Shown here: positions 43,737-53,187 of the stretch, one piece after another | How positions within the stretch are numbered: the stretch's first letter is position 1 | Layout: the number at the start of each line of letters is the position of its first letter | Source of the DNA: Planctomycetota bacterium | Lineage (GTDB): Bacteria; Planctomycetota; Phycisphaerae; Phycisphaerales; UBA1924 | Assembly (NCBI GenBank): GCA_020831805.1 | Contig: JAFIFX010000005.1 | Coordinates: 62,001-126,000, forward strand | Direction of reading: 5' to 3' | DNA length: 64,000 nt | Translations under genes and position numbers: made by a program | Notes under the pieces: generated by a model | Told to the model about the DNA's origin: nothing | Seen by the model: only the letters and a program-made list of their open reading frames with translations | Database searches by the model: none

Positions 43737-44723
43737 TCAGTGGTGATCGCACTCGACGCTGCAGCCGAGCATCCCCGCGGCGATGGCGGCTTCCTCGGGG
43801 GTCATCAGGGCCGCGGTGTGACGGGCCGGGGGGAGGTTGCGCAGACGGGCGAGGAACTGCGACTGATAGGCCTGCTCGCCGCGGGTGTAGGCGGGGTTGG
43901 TGTCGGCGTCGGGGTACCGCTCGGCGAGGACCTGGTTGATGCGATCGATGCGGGTCTCGGGGAAGGGGTGGGTCGAGAGCCACTCCGGCGGGCGGGCCCC
44001 AGCGGAAGCGCCTGAGGCTTCGGCGAGGATCTCCATGACCTCGCGCTGGCCGGCGGGGTGGTAGCCGGCGCGGGCCATGTAGCGCATGCCGAGCAGGTCG
44101 GCCTGGGTCTCTTCATCGCGTCCGTACTTGAGCAGCACGACATTGCCTCCCACGGCTATCGCGGGCACGGCGTACTGGCCGTAGCGGCGGACATCCGAAT
44201 CCGAATCGGCGATGCCCACGCCGACCGCGGCGGCCCCGATGAGGATGTTGAAGCCGATCTGCTTGCTCATCCGCTGGTTGCCGTGACGGGCGGTCACATG
44301 GCCGATCTCGTGGCCGAGCACCCCGGCGAGCTGGGACTCGTTCTCGAAGCGGCGGGCCAGGCCGCGTGTGATGAAGACCTTGCCGCCGGGCAGGGCGAAG
44401 GCGTTGATGACCTCGGAGTCGAGCAGGGTGAACTCCCAGTCCAGATCCGGCACACCGGGCTCGACCTGCTCAACCAGGTTCTGGCCGACCCGGGTGACAT
44501 ACGCCTGGAGCTGCTCGTCGGGGACGGGCCCGCCGAACTCGGCCGTGAACTGCGGCGCGGCCTCGGCGCCCATCCGTCGCTCCTCGTCCCAGGACAGCAG
44601 CGTGAGCGAGCGTGAGCCTGTGGCGGGGTTCGTTGAGCAGCCGAGCTGGGCCAGGCCGGTGATGAGAAGGGCTAGACACGCGAGCAAACGGGGCATCCTG
44701 CTGGAACTGATCGTGCACGGCAT
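43737..44723 (-). CDS. periplasmic M48 metalloprotease lipoprotein
   Basis: 328 residues from ATG at 44723, which has GGGAGGA 9 bases upstream; ATG at 44696 gives 319. A lipobox LAQLGC near residue 28 is followed by the M48 domain: HEIGHVTARHG (zinc ligands and catalytic Glu) and ETQADLLGMRYMARAGY (third ligand). Related to YfgC/BepA and LoiP, which act in outer-membrane protein quality control. No TPR tail as in BepA. A second M48 gene lies at the start of the window but is membrane-embedded. Confidence 0.85.
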   Translation of the reverse strand: MPCTISSSRMPRLLACLALLITGLAQLGCSTNPATGSRSLTLLSWDEERRMGAEAAPQFTAEFGGPVPDEQLQAYVTRVGQNLVEQVEPGVPDLDWEFTLLDSEVINAFALPGGKVFITRGLARRFENESQLAGVLGHEIGHVTARHGNQRMSKQIGFNILIGAAAVGVGIADSDSDVRRYGQYAVPAIAVGGNVVLLKYGRDEETQADLLGMRYMARAGYHPAGQREVMEILAEASGASAGARPPEWLSTHPFPETRIDRINQVLAERYPDADTNPAYTRGEQAYQSQFLARLRNLPPARHTAALMTPEEAAIAAGMLGCSVECDHH

Positions 44724-44771
44724 GGGGATGTTCCTCCCTCGGGGTCATCGGGTCCGGGGCCTTGGACGAAC

Positions 44772-44777
44772 TACGAT
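44772..44777 (+). promoter_or_regulatory. -10-like TACGAT for the ubiE-like gene
   Basis: TACGAT ends 5 bases before the ATG at 44783, inside the divergent gap with the M48 gene. This supports 44783 over the other in-frame starts. Confidence 0.4.
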
Positions 44778-44782
44778 CGCTC

Positions 44783-45619
44783 ATGGCCCGCCTGGATCAG
44801 CAAAACTGTATGACGGATGGGTCCGCGGAGGTCATCAACCCTCCGGACGGCGCCCCGACGCGAGATGCCGTCTGGCGGGACGAGGAGCTCGCCGCGATCC
44901 ACGGGCGGGAGGACAAGGCCCGCAAGGTCCGTGCGATGTTCGGGGCCATCGCCCGGTCCTACGACCTCAACAACCGCGTCCATTCGCTCTGGCAGGACGA
45001 GGCGTGGCGCCGGACCGCGGTCCGGATGGCCGGCGTCCAGCCCGGCGAGATCGTGCTCGACATGGCCTGCGGCACGGGCGACCTGACCCAGGCCTTCGCC
45101 CGACGGAGCCCGGCGTCGCTCGTGATCGGGGGCGATTTCACGCACCAGATGCTCGAGCTGGCCGCCCACAAGCGGGCCCGCCTGGACCCGAAGATCGCGG
45201 GCCGGGTCCGCTACATCGAGGCCGACGCGATGGCCCTGCCCATCGCGGATGCGAGCGTGGATGTGGTGTCGATCGCGTTCGGGATCCGGAATGTGCAGCA
45301 GCCCGAGCGGGCCGTGGCCGAGTTTCGGCGCGTCCTCAAACCGGGGGGGCGGGCGGTGATCCTGGAGTTTGATCGTCCCCGGCTGGCCCCGGTGCGGTGG
45401 TTCAACGACTTTTACTGCGGCCAGATCATGCCGCGTACGGCCACCTGGATCAGCCGGGACACCTCCGGGGCGTACCGGTACCTGCCGCGGTCGGTATCCA
45501 GCTTCATGTCGCATGAGGCGCTGGGCGGGCTGCTGCGGGAGGCCGGTTTCGCCGGGATCCGGCATCAATCCCTCTCGCTGGGGATCTGCGTGTGCACGGT
45601 CGGGGCGCTGGCGGGCTGA
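44783..45619 (+). CDS. UbiE/MenG-type quinone methyltransferase
   Basis: 278 residues from ATG 44783. SAM-binding motif VLDMACGTGDLT, then DFTHQMLELA, FGIRNVQQPERAVAEFRRVLKPGG and YRYLPRSVSSF, all characteristic of demethylmenaquinone/ubiquinone methyltransferases (UbiE/MenG). It would C-methylate the quinone ring. The N-terminal 35 residues are extra. TTG at 44762 and ATG at 44810 are other possible starts; none has a ribosome site, and only 44783 has a -10-like hexamer at leaderless distance. Confidence 0.85.
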   Translation: MARLDQQNCMTDGSAEVINPPDGAPTRDAVWRDEELAAIHGREDKARKVRAMFGAIARSYDLNNRVHSLWQDEAWRRTAVRMAGVQPGEIVLDMACGTGDLTQAFARRSPASLVIGGDFTHQMLELAAHKRARLDPKIAGRVRYIEADAMALPIADASVDVVSIAFGIRNVQQPERAVAEFRRVLKPGGRAVILEFDRPRLAPVRWFNDFYCGQIMPRTATWISRDTSGAYRYLPRSVSSFMSHEALGGLLREAGFAGIRHQSLSLGICVCTVGALAG

Positions 45620-45645
45620 GCCCGGAGCGTGCGCCTGTCTGGATT

Positions 45646-45673
45646 TTGCTTATTTGGTTGGGCCACCTACACT
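45646..45673 (+). promoter_or_regulatory. sigma-70-type promoter of typA
   Basis: TTGCTT (45646-45651), a 16-base spacer and TACACT (45668-45673), about 25 bases before a GAGAGAG ribosome site for the ATG at 45705. Confidence 0.6.
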
Positions 45674-45704
45674 TCCGGCCCGCCTTTTTCCCGAGAGAGC
45701 CCCC

Positions 45705-47606
45705 ATGAGCACCATCGCCGAGACAGGAGCGATCGCCTCGCTCCGCAATGTCGCCATCATCGCCCACGTCGACCACGGGAAGACCTCCCTGGTGGATAAC
45801 CTGCTCCGCCAGTCGGGCAACTTCCGCGTCGGCGAGCTGGAGAAGCTCGAGGGCGGCCAGCACGGGCTGATCATGGACTCCAACCCCCTCGAGCGCGAGC
45901 GGGGCATCACCATCCTGTCCAAGAACTGCGCCGTCAGCTATGTGGCCAAGGATGGGCAGGTCTACCGCGTCAACATCATCGACACCCCGGGCCACGCCGA
46001 CTTCGGCGGCGAGGTCGAGCGGGTGCTGCGGATGGCCGACGGCTGCCTGCTGGTGGTCGACGCGTTCGAGGGCCCGATGCCGCAAACACGGTTCGTGCTG
46101 ACCAAGGCGCTCGAGGCCGGGCTCAAGCCCGTCCTGCTGGTCAACAAGTGCGACCGGCCGGACGGTGAACCGCAGCGGGTGGTCAATGAGGTGTTCGACC
46201 TGCTGGTGGCCCTGGGCGCCGAGGACCACGCGCTGGACTTCCCCGTGGTGTACGCCTCGGCGAAGGAAGGCTGGGCCTGCGACCACTGGCCACCCGCGGA
46301 GCAGAAGGACCTCCAGGCGGTGTTCGAGGCGATCGTGCGCCATGTCCCGCACCCGGATGTGTACCTCGAAAAGCCGCTGCGCATGCAGATCACCTCGCTG
46401 GACTACTCGGAGTACATCGGGCGGATCGGCGTGGGACGCGTCACGCAGGGCACGATCCGCGCCGGGATGCCGGTGGTGCTGGTCAAGCACAACAAGGACG
46501 GGTCGACCCGGAATGTGCCCGCCAAGGTCGTCACGCTGCAGGGCTTCTCCGGCTTGGGCAAGGTCGACAAGAAGCTGATCCACGCCGGCGACCTGTGCGC
46601 GATCTCGGGCATGGACCAGCTCGAGATCGGCGACACCGTCTGCGACCCGGACCACCCCGACGCGATGGACGCCGTGACGATCGACGAGCCGACCATCTCG
46701 ATGACCTTCCGCATCAACGACTCGCCGTTCGCGGGGCAGGAGGGCGAGTTCGTCACCAGCCGCCAGATCCGCAGCCGCCTGGAGCGCGAGCTGGAGCACA
46801 ATGTCGCCCTGCGGGTCGCACCGGGCCGCGGCACGGACGAGTTCCTGGTCTCCGGGCGCGGCGTGCTGCACCTGGGCATCCTGCTCGAGACGATGCGCCG
46901 CGAGGGCTACGAGCTGAGCGTCGGACGCCCGGTGGTGATCGAGAAGGAGATCAACGGCGTGATGTGCGAGCCGGTCGAGGAGCTGGCCATCGACTGCCCG
47001 AACGAGTCGGTCGGATCGGTCATGATGCTCGTCGGCGAACGCAAGGGCGAGATGATCAAGATGGAGCCGCGGGGCGACACCATCACCCACTGCGTGTTCC
47101 ACATCACCTCGCGGGCGCTGATCGGGCTGCGCGGGCGCGTGCTGACGGCCACGCAGGGCGAGGGCATCATGCACCACACCTTCCTGCGTTTCGATCCCGT
47201 CAGCGGGGAACGCCCCCGGCGCAACGCCGGCGTGCTCATCGCCAACGAGACCGGGCAGGTCACCACCCACGCCTGCGAGGCCATGCACGACCGCGGGTTC
47301 CTCTTCGTCCGGCCCGGCGACAGGGTCTACTCAGGGCAGGTCGTCGGCGAGCACAACCGCGGCAACGACCTGACCGTCAACATCTGCCGACTCAAGAAGC
47401 TCGACAACATGCGCGTGGCCAACAAGGAGGCCACCGTGACCCTCAAGTCCACCCGGGAGGTCGGGCTGGAGGCCGCGGTCGAGTACATCGAGGACGACGA
47501 GCTGATCGAGCTGACGCCCAAGAGCGTGCGGCTGCGGAAGATCACACTCGACGAATCGATGCGCAAGCGGGCGGATCGCCAGGCCAAGCAGGCCGCCGAG
47601 GGCTGA
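45705..47606 (+). CDS. typA: ribosome-associated GTPase TypA/BipA
   Basis: 633 residues. G1 [10 protein letters not shown]2 RERGITI, G3 [15 protein letters not shown]4 NKCD, then EF-G-like domains III and V and the BipA-specific C-terminal region (ALIGLRG and [25 protein letters not shown]). It binds ribosomes and is involved in 50S maturation and stress adaptation. The start at 45705 gives the conserved N-terminus; upstream open sequence belongs to the ubiE-like gene in another frame. Confidence 0.96.
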   Translation: MSTIAETGAIASLRNVAIIAHVDHGKTSLVDNLLRQSGNFRVGELEKLEGGQHGLIMDSNPLERERGITILSKNCAVSYVAKDGQVYRVNIIDTPGHADFGGEVERVLRMADGCLLVVDAFEGPMPQTRFVLTKALEAGLKPVLLVNKCDRPDGEPQRVVNEVFDLLVALGAEDHALDFPVVYASAKEGWACDHWPPAEQKDLQAVFEAIVRHVPHPDVYLEKPLRMQITSLDYSEYIGRIGVGRVTQGTIRAGMPVVLVKHNKDGSTRNVPAKVVTLQGFSGLGKVDKKLIHAGDLCAISGMDQLEIGDTVCDPDHPDAMDAVTIDEPTISMTFRINDSPFAGQEGEFVTSRQIRSRLERELEHNVALRVAPGRGTDEFLVSGRGVLHLGILLETMRREGYELSVGRPVVIEKEINGVMCEPVEELAIDCPNESVGSVMMLVGERKGEMIKMEPRGDTITHCVFHITSRALIGLRGRVLTATQGEGIMHHTFLRFDPVSGERPRRNAGVLIANETGQVTTHACEAMHDRGFLFVRPGDRVYSGQVVGEHNRGNDLTVNICRLKKLDNMRVANKEATVTLKSTREVGLEAAVEYIEDDELIELTPKSVRLRKITLDESMRKRADRQAKQAAEG

Positions 47607-47777
47607 ACCGGGCCGGGCATTCAACCCCCGGCCTGGGCCGGGTTTGCAGGGATCGCCCGCCCACCCGCTGGTCACCCGGCGGGGCCCCGCCTACCATCGT
47701 GGCCCGCGACGGGCCGGGCTCAAGATGGGCGGTAAACCCACCCCGAGCCCCGTGCGGCAGCTGATCGGAGCACCACC

Positions 47778-48107
47778 ATGGCCTACGCCATCATCGAAGA
47801 ATCCGGCGGACAGCGCAAGGTCCAGCAGGGCGACACCATCCTCATCGATCTGGTCAACGCCGGCGAGGCCAAGGCCGGGGACACCATCAGCGTGGACAAG
47901 GTCCTCGTCGTCGGCGAGCCCGGCGGCTCGGCCAAGATCGGCACGCCCTATGTCGGCGGGGCTTCGGTTACCCTCGAGATCACCGAGCCGGTGGTCATGG
48001 GCGACAAGCTGGTCATCCGCAAGTTCCGCACCAAGAACACCTACGAGCGCAAGACCGGCCACCGCCAGCGCTACACCCGGGCGACGGTCCAGTCGATCAG
48101 CGGCTGA
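47778..48107 (+). CDS. rplU: 50S ribosomal protein L21
   Basis: 109 residues. YAIIEESGGQRKVQQGDTI and the basic end KFRTKNTYERKTGHRQRYT are characteristic of bL21. GGAG lies before the ATG, and a TACCAT hexamer about 80 bases upstream may be the promoter. rpmA (L27), its usual neighbour, does not follow; an intrinsic terminator and an ECF sigma gene do. Confidence 0.95.
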   Translation: MAYAIIEESGGQRKVQQGDTILIDLVNAGEAKAGDTISVDKVLVVGEPGGSAKIGTPYVGGASVTLEITEPVVMGDKLVIRKFRTKNTYERKTGHRQRYTRATVQSISG

Positions 48108-48151
48108 TCCGACCCCGGCTGATTCAGCCCTCAATCTGGAAGTTCACCCCA

Positions 48152-48181
48152 GCACCCCGCCCTCGGCGGGGTGCTTTGTTG
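48152..48181 (+). terminator. intrinsic terminator of rplU
   Basis: Perfect 10-bp arms GCACCCCGCC (48152-48161) and GGCGGGGTGC (48165-48174), loop CTC, then TTTGTTG. It lies 44 bases past the stop codon. Confidence 0.85.
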
Positions 48182-48256
48182 TGGGCCATCAAATGGAATA
48201 TCAGCCGCGCCCGGTCGTTCTGCCGGAAAGCCGCATCCGGATCTCCGGGCGGGTTG

Positions 48257-48262
48257 TATACT
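48257..48262 (+). promoter_or_regulatory. -10-like TATACT before the ECF sigma gene
   Basis: TTGTATACT at 48254-48262, about 50 bases upstream of the ATG at 48312, which has a good GGAGG. The -35 is not clear; ECF sigma genes are often autoregulated from a different motif. Confidence 0.35.
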
Positions 48263-48311
48263 GACTTGGCCCCTTGTCTGGACCATGTTCGGACCCGGGA
48301 CGGAGGTGCGG

Positions 48312-48902
48312 ATGGAACGCGAACGCGAGGTGGACCTGATCGAGCGTGCGGCGGCGGGCGACCGCCAGGCCGCCGGCGACCTGATCCGGGCCCACCAGCA
48401 GTCGGTCTATGCCTACCTCCTGCGCATGTCCGGCCGCCCCGATGTGGCCGAGGACATCGTGCAGGAGGCGTTCGTCCGCGTGCTGGGCAACCTGCACCGG
48501 TTCGATTTCCGCTTCCGGTTCTCGACCTGGCTGTTCACGATCGCCCGGCGGCTGTACATGAACGCCATGGCCAAGTCCCGCCCGGCCTACGACACGGACT
48601 ATGTCGGATCGTTCGGGGACAAGACCACCGGCTGGTCCCCCGACGAGCCTATGTACGACGACGAACGCCAGACCGTCCAGCGCGACGCCCTGCAAACCTC
48701 GCTGATGGAGCTGACCGAGGAGCAGCGCGAGGTGCTCGTGCTGTTCCACCAGCTCGACTGGCCCATCGCCCTGATCGCCGAGCATCTGGGCATGCCCCAG
48801 GGAACGGTCAAGAGCCACCTCCACCGCGGGCGCCGGCGTCTGCGCCAGGTCTTCCAGGACAAGAAGAAGCTTGAGACGCGCGTCGAGGAGGTCTGGCGGT
48901 GA
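48312..48902 (+). CDS. ECF-type RNA polymerase sigma factor
   Basis: 196 residues. Region 2: AYLLRMSGRPDVAEDIVQEAFVRVLGNL and RFRFSTWLFTIARRLYMN. Region 4: LTEEQREVLVLFHQLDWPIALIAEHLGMPQGTVKSHLHRGRRRL. No region 1 or 3, as in the RpoE-like group. GGAGG lies 7 bases before the ATG. Its stop overlaps the start of the next gene (GTGA), typical of sigma/anti-sigma pairs. Target genes probably include its own operon. Confidence 0.93.
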   Translation: MEREREVDLIERAAAGDRQAAGDLIRAHQQSVYAYLLRMSGRPDVAEDIVQEAFVRVLGNLHRFDFRFRFSTWLFTIARRLYMNAMAKSRPAYDTDYVGSFGDKTTGWSPDEPMYDDERQTVQRDALQTSLMELTEEQREVLVLFHQLDWPIALIAEHLGMPQGTVKSHLHRGRRRLRQVFQDKKKLETRVEEVWR

Positions 48903-49660
48903 AGGACACCCGGCCCTTTCGCGAGGACGATGCCCCCGGGCGCATCCCCGAATCGCTGATCGATTCGGTGCTGGACGGCTCGGTGGACAGCCGCACGCGC
49001 CGCGAGGTCGCCCGCGCGCTGCGTCACGACCCGCGCCGTCGCCAGGATGTCACCGAAACGATCGAGGCGATCTCGGCCCTGCGGGGGCCGGTCGAGTGCC
49101 CGGACCTGTCCGGCGGCGTGCTGGCCGAACTGGACCGCAAGCACCGATTCCTGAGCCCCAGGGCACGGCGTTTCGTGAAGCGGGCGCGGTTCTCGGGCGT
49201 GCTGGTGCTGCTGGCGGGCCTGATCACCGTCGCGGGCGTGCAGAGGGCCGTGCCGCGTCTGGCGTCGGTCGCGCCGCAACCCACACCGGTCTCGGACATA
49301 ACCAGCGCTGTGCAGACCGAAACGGCGCAGGCGGCCGATCGCGTGCGTGAGGGCGTCCGCGTGATGCAGGCCTCGATGGCCCCGCTCTCGGGGTCGCTGG
49401 AGATGCCCGGGCGGTCCGTGCGGGTGCGCGACGATGTGGTCTTCAGCACCGCCGGGGGGCTGAGCAGCGAGGACCGGTACCGGATCCTGACGATGGGCGG
49501 CGGGCGCCTGGTGCTCGTCGAGTATCCGGGGCCCGGCCGCGCGATCGCGTCCGGGCGGGGCGGGTTTGTTTCCTCGATTTCCGGTGGCGTTGTCGGCGGG
49601 TTGACGGACGAGGAGTCCGAGACCCGCGAACGCCCGCTCGGGACTGATTCGCTGCCGTGA
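48899..49660 (+). CDS. putative anti-sigma factor, single transmembrane helix
   Basis: 253 residues, GTG start at 48899 overlapping the sigma stop. The N-terminal 90 residues are charged and helical (SLIDSVLDGSVDSRTRREVARALRHDPRRRQDV), followed by a transmembrane helix (GVLVLLAGLITVAGV, about 102-116) and a periplasmic part. That layout is typical for membrane anti-sigma factors, though a zinc HxxxCxxC signature is absent. Sequence family not recognised. Its own stop overlaps the next gene's GTG as GTGA. Confidence 0.65.
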   Translation: MKDTRPFREDDAPGRIPESLIDSVLDGSVDSRTRREVARALRHDPRRRQDVTETIEAISALRGPVECPDLSGGVLAELDRKHRFLSPRARRFVKRARFSGVLVLLAGLITVAGVQRAVPRLASVAPQPTPVSDITSAVQTETAQAADRVREGVRVMQASMAPLSGSLEMPGRSVRVRDDVVFSTAGGLSSEDRYRILTMGGGRLVLVEYPGPGRAIASGRGGFVSSISGGVVGGLTDEESETRERPLGTDSLP

Positions 49661-51216
49661 TCCGACGATGCTCCAACCCCGTTCGCCGTTGGCGGTGTGC
49701 TGCGGCGTTACTGGCCTGCTGCGCGGGCGTGGCGTCGGCCGACGACCCCTGGGCCCTGCTGGGCACGCTCCCCCCCACCATCGACGCAGCGGCCGTGATC
49801 GACCGGGCGGGCGAGCGGCTGTGGGACGAGCCGTCCGGCCGGCTGATCCGCGCCGCCCTCTCCGGGACGGGCCTGTTCAGCCAGACCGAGCGGGCGTGGG
49901 CGGGGCTGTCCAACGCGCTCGGGTACACCGAGGCCGAAGCCGCGGCCGCGTTGCTCGGGGGTCGGGTGGTCGTGGTGTGGGACGGCCTGTCGCGGGATGA
50001 CGGGACCGGGGCGATCGGGGCGGCGGCCCGGGCAGACACGCGGTGGGCCATGGTGGCCGAACTGGACCGGGACACGGCCCGCTCGGTCCGCGCGCGGCTC
50101 AAGGCCTCGCCGCGCCGCACCACCGGGGGACGCGTGATCTATTCGCTCGACGCCGGGCGGCTGGTCATGGCCCTGTCCGATCCGCCACCGGACGCCAACG
50201 GGGCCGACCGGGCCAGGACGAGGGTCGTCATCGCCCCGGAACGGGCCACGGAACTGGCGGGCGCGCTCGTGTCTCCCGCCCGCGCCAACCGCAACCCCGA
50301 CCACGGCCCCTCGCTCGGCGAGCAGGCCCGCGCCATGCTCGGGAATGTCGAGCCGGGCTGGGCGGCAGTCGCCGTGCTGCGGCCGGCGGACGCGGCCGGG
50401 CCGAGCGTGGTGGAGTTCCGCAGCGCGGGGGAGGCCTGGGGTGTGCGTTTCGCGCTGCCGGCGTGGTCGCGGACGACGCGGGCCGGCGTGCCGATCGGTG
50501 TGCTCGGCGCGTTCCGGGAGGACGCGCTGCTGGCCGCGGCCTTCGCGGACGGGCCGCGCTTCGAGCCCGCCGGGCTCAGCCTCATGCTCAGCGCGGGGGG
50601 CGACGATCAGGACCGGGCCGTGCATACCGAGGCGGGCAGCGTGGTGCTCATCCGCACGCAGCCCGGCGCGGACAACAAGCCCGTGCTGATCTCGCAGCTG
50701 ATCACCCACGCGCGGACCCGTGAGCCGTTCGCCGAGTCCATGGATCGGATGGTCAGCGCGATGCTGGGCGGCGAGAACCCGCCCGATCACCGCGGCGCAT
50801 TCCCCGGCGCGGTGCGGACCCACACGCTGGCGCCCAGCCCCGCGCGACCGGCGCGATCCTGGCCGGGCGAGCACGCGCGGGTGGCGTGGTGCCTCTCGCC
50901 GGACGGCGCGGACCGGGCGGGCGTGATCTCGATGGCGATGGCCCCGGCGGGCTCCGACCCTTCGACCGCCGCGCGGGCGGGGCGGGACGCGTGGGAGCGG
51001 CTCGCGGGCGATCACGACCCGACCATGATCACCGCGGGGCTGGCGCACCCGCCCGCCTTGATCGAGGCGTTCATGCCCGAGGCCCCGGGGCCGCTCGGCT
51101 CGATGGCCCGCGCCGTCGAGCGTATGGAATGGACCGTGCGCCAGCGCGAAGACATCGTCCGCGGGGAGATCCTGCTGCGATTCGCCCCGGCACGCGCCCG
51201 GCTCGGCGGATCCTGA
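49657..51216 (+). CDS. unknown secreted protein of the ECF operon
   Basis: 519 residues, GTG start at 49657 coupled to the anti-sigma-like gene. A signal peptide (about 1-28, ending GVASADD) and long Ala/Arg/Asp-rich mixed segments follow, with no motif I know. It has repeated strand-like stretches (RVVVVWDGLS, VAVLRPADAAGP) and no further membrane helix, so it is probably periplasmic or surface. As the third coupled gene it may be the sensor of the sigma factor, or its main output. That role is inference. Confidence 0.65.
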   Translation: MIRRCSNPVRRWRCAAALLACCAGVASADDPWALLGTLPPTIDAAAVIDRAGERLWDEPSGRLIRAALSGTGLFSQTERAWAGLSNALGYTEAEAAAALLGGRVVVVWDGLSRDDGTGAIGAAARADTRWAMVAELDRDTARSVRARLKASPRRTTGGRVIYSLDAGRLVMALSDPPPDANGADRARTRVVIAPERATELAGALVSPARANRNPDHGPSLGEQARAMLGNVEPGWAAVAVLRPADAAGPSVVEFRSAGEAWGVRFALPAWSRTTRAGVPIGVLGAFREDALLAAAFADGPRFEPAGLSLMLSAGGDDQDRAVHTEAGSVVLIRTQPGADNKPVLISQLITHARTREPFAESMDRMVSAMLGGENPPDHRGAFPGAVRTHTLAPSPARPARSWPGEHARVAWCLSPDGADRAGVISMAMAPAGSDPSTAARAGRDAWERLAGDHDPTMITAGLAHPPALIEAFMPEAPGPLGSMARAVERMEWTVRQREDIVRGEILLRFAPARARLGGS

Positions 51217-51223
51217 CCGGCGC

Positions 51224-52279
51224 TCACCAGCCCCAGAACGACATCCAGTTGCCGTGCATGAACCCGGTCACCTCCGCGTCCGACCAGCCCGCGTCGCGGA
51301 GCGCCTCGGACACCCGGTCCAGATCGCCCAGGCCGTCGATGCCCACGGGCAGCCGGTCGGCCCCGAAGCCGCCGTCGGCGTCGGAACCGAGCCCGACATG
51401 CCGGCGCGATCCGGCGATCTCGGCGATGTGGTCCGCGTGGCGGACGACATCCGCGATGGAGGCCCGCTGGCCGCGCTTGATGTCGGGGTGCAGGAAGTCC
51501 GAGAGCAGATTGACGCCGATGACCCCGCCGCGTGATGCGATCGCGCGGATGGTCTCGTCGGCCAGGTGGCGTTGGGTCTTCGGGTGGTCGCGCCCGCCCA
51601 TCAGGGCGCGGGCGTTGGAGTGGCTGGCGATGACCGGCGCGTCGGTCATGGCGAGCAGTTCGTCGGTGGCTTTCTGCGATAGGTGCGAGAGATCGTGGAC
51701 GACGCCGCGGGAGTCGATGCGGGGGATCAGCTCGCGGGCGAGGGACGAGAGGCCGATCGCGGGGTCGTCCATCGGGGTGGCGTTGCCGCCGGCGTAGCGG
51801 GAGCGCCGGGCCCATGTCAGGCCGATGGCGATCACGCCGGCGTCGGCCCATTCGTCGAGCTGCTCCGGATGCTCGATCGGGTCGGCCCCCTCCATCAGGA
51901 CGCCCAGGCGGAGGGGCGCGTCCGACGGGGCCGGCTTGTTGCCGCGGGCGGGCATGAGCTGGATCAGGCCCGCGTCGCGCCAGGCGTGATAGAGCTTGAG
52001 CTGGCGCATGCCCGCTTTCCAGGCGCCGAGCGGGTCGGCGTCGGCATAGGCGAACGGGCCGGTCTCGCGCTCGGGGTCGTCGGGGTCCACCGGTTCGGTG
52101 AAGATGGTGCCCAGGCAGACGCCCACGCCGGCGGCCCGCATGGCGGGCAGGGTGACCGCCACCGGCTGGTGACGCCCCCGCGCGTCAGACGGCTCGGCGT
52201 GCAGGTCCCGGCCGGTTTCGGCCAGGTAGGCCAGGTCCAGGTGGGCGTCGAACCAGCGGTCGGCGGCGGGGTCGGACAA
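51224..52279 (-). CDS. membrane dipeptidase-like (M19) metallopeptidase
   Basis: 351 residues. Zinc ligands HxD in FDAHLDLAY (His13, Asp15), bridging Glu in LMEGADPIEH, histidines in HDLSHLS and SHSNARAL, and Asp in GLGSDADGG match the renal dipeptidase family. It cleaves dipeptides (in some members with a D-residue or aminoacyl-dehydro bond). No signal peptide from the chosen TTG start (52279), which has GGAG 7 bases upstream, so it is likely cytoplasmic. A longer frame is open but overlaps the divergent gene's promoter region. Confidence 0.85.
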   Translation of the reverse strand: MSDPAADRWFDAHLDLAYLAETGRDLHAEPSDARGRHQPVAVTLPAMRAAGVGVCLGTIFTEPVDPDDPERETGPFAYADADPLGAWKAGMRQLKLYHAWRDAGLIQLMPARGNKPAPSDAPLRLGVLMEGADPIEHPEQLDEWADAGVIAIGLTWARRSRYAGGNATPMDDPAIGLSSLARELIPRIDSRGVVHDLSHLSQKATDELLAMTDAPVIASHSNARALMGGRDHPKTQRHLADETIRAIASRGGVIGVNLLSDFLHPDIKRGQRASIADVVRHADHIAEIAGSRRHVGLGSDADGGFGADRLPVGIDGLGDLDRVSEALRDAGWSDAEVTGFMHGNWMSFWGW

Positions 52280-52364
52280 ATTTCGGCTCCGATCGGGTTC
52301 GGGTGCAATCCGGACGGCCCGGAGGGGAAAGATGGTACCATCCGCGAACCACAGGAGGACCGGC

Positions 52365-53111
52365 ATGCAAACGAACACGGGGACGGGCTGGCGGGCGCAC
52401 CGCCGCGGCAACTGGCTGATGGGTTGCGGGATCGCCCTGGCGGTCGTGGTGATCCTCGCGATCGGTGCGATCGTCTTCGTGGCGATGAACTGGCGGGGCT
52501 GGGCCGCGTCGGGCATGGACACGGTGCTCGCCCAGATGATCACCGAGATGCCCCTCGACGACGAGCAGCGGATCCGGACCCAGGCCGTGGCGGACGACTT
52601 CGTGCAGCGGTTCCGCGACGGCAGCGTCTCGATGCAACAGATGGCTCAGGTTATCAAAGAAGTCGCGGAAAGCCCCGCCTTGCCGGCGGGCGTCGCGATG
52701 GGGATCGGCCAGTCGTACTTCAAGGAATCAGGGCTGGACGAGGCCGAGCGGGCGGACGGGATGGTCCAGGTCCGGCGCGTGGCGCACGGGCTGGCCGACA
52801 AGACGATCGATCCGTCCGAGCTGCGTGCGATTCTCGCGCCCTTGCGGGCTGATCCCTCGGACCGCAACGCCATCGAGTTTGACATGGACGGCCAGCGTAT
52901 GCGGATCAAACTGCCTCGTACCGCGACCGACGACGATCTGCGGGCGTTCATCGAAAAGTCACGCGAGACGGCCGATGGGCATCAGCTCCCGGCCGATGCC
53001 CCTGCGGTGGATCTCGCGACCGAGCTGGACCGGGCGATCCGGCGCGGGCTGGGCGAGCCGGTGCCGGACCGGCCCGAGCCGAGGGCGATCGAGGCGCCGG
53101 CGGAGCCCTGA
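52365..53111 (+). CDS. unknown single-pass membrane protein
   Basis: 248 residues, not recognised. A short basic N-terminus, one transmembrane helix (about 24-45, GIALAVVVILAIGAIVFVAM), and a helical charged domain of about 200 residues outside or inside the membrane. AGGAGGACC precedes the ATG. Convergent with the M50-like gene and divergent from the dipeptidase. No motif, repeat or catalytic signature seen. Confidence 0.65.
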   Translation: MQTNTGTGWRAHRRGNWLMGCGIALAVVVILAIGAIVFVAMNWRGWAASGMDTVLAQMITEMPLDDEQRIRTQAVADDFVQRFRDGSVSMQQMAQVIKEVAESPALPAGVAMGIGQSYFKESGLDEAERADGMVQVRRVAHGLADKTIDPSELRAILAPLRADPSDRNAIEFDMDGQRMRIKLPRTATDDDLRAFIEKSRETADGHQLPADAPAVDLATELDRAIRRGLGEPVPDRPEPRAIEAPAEP

Positions 53112-53143
53112 TATCCGGTTTCGGATGGGGTTCGTCCACAAGC

Positions 53144-53170
53144 CCGCGCCCGGTCGCGTGGCGGGCGCGG
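53144..53170. terminator. hairpin between convergent genes
   Basis: Perfect 8-bp arms CCGCGCCC (53144-53151) and GGGCGCGG (53163-53170), 11-base loop, between stops at 53111 and 53188. No U-tract. Confidence 0.4.
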
Positions 53171-53187
53171 TCGGTGTTGATCCCGGC

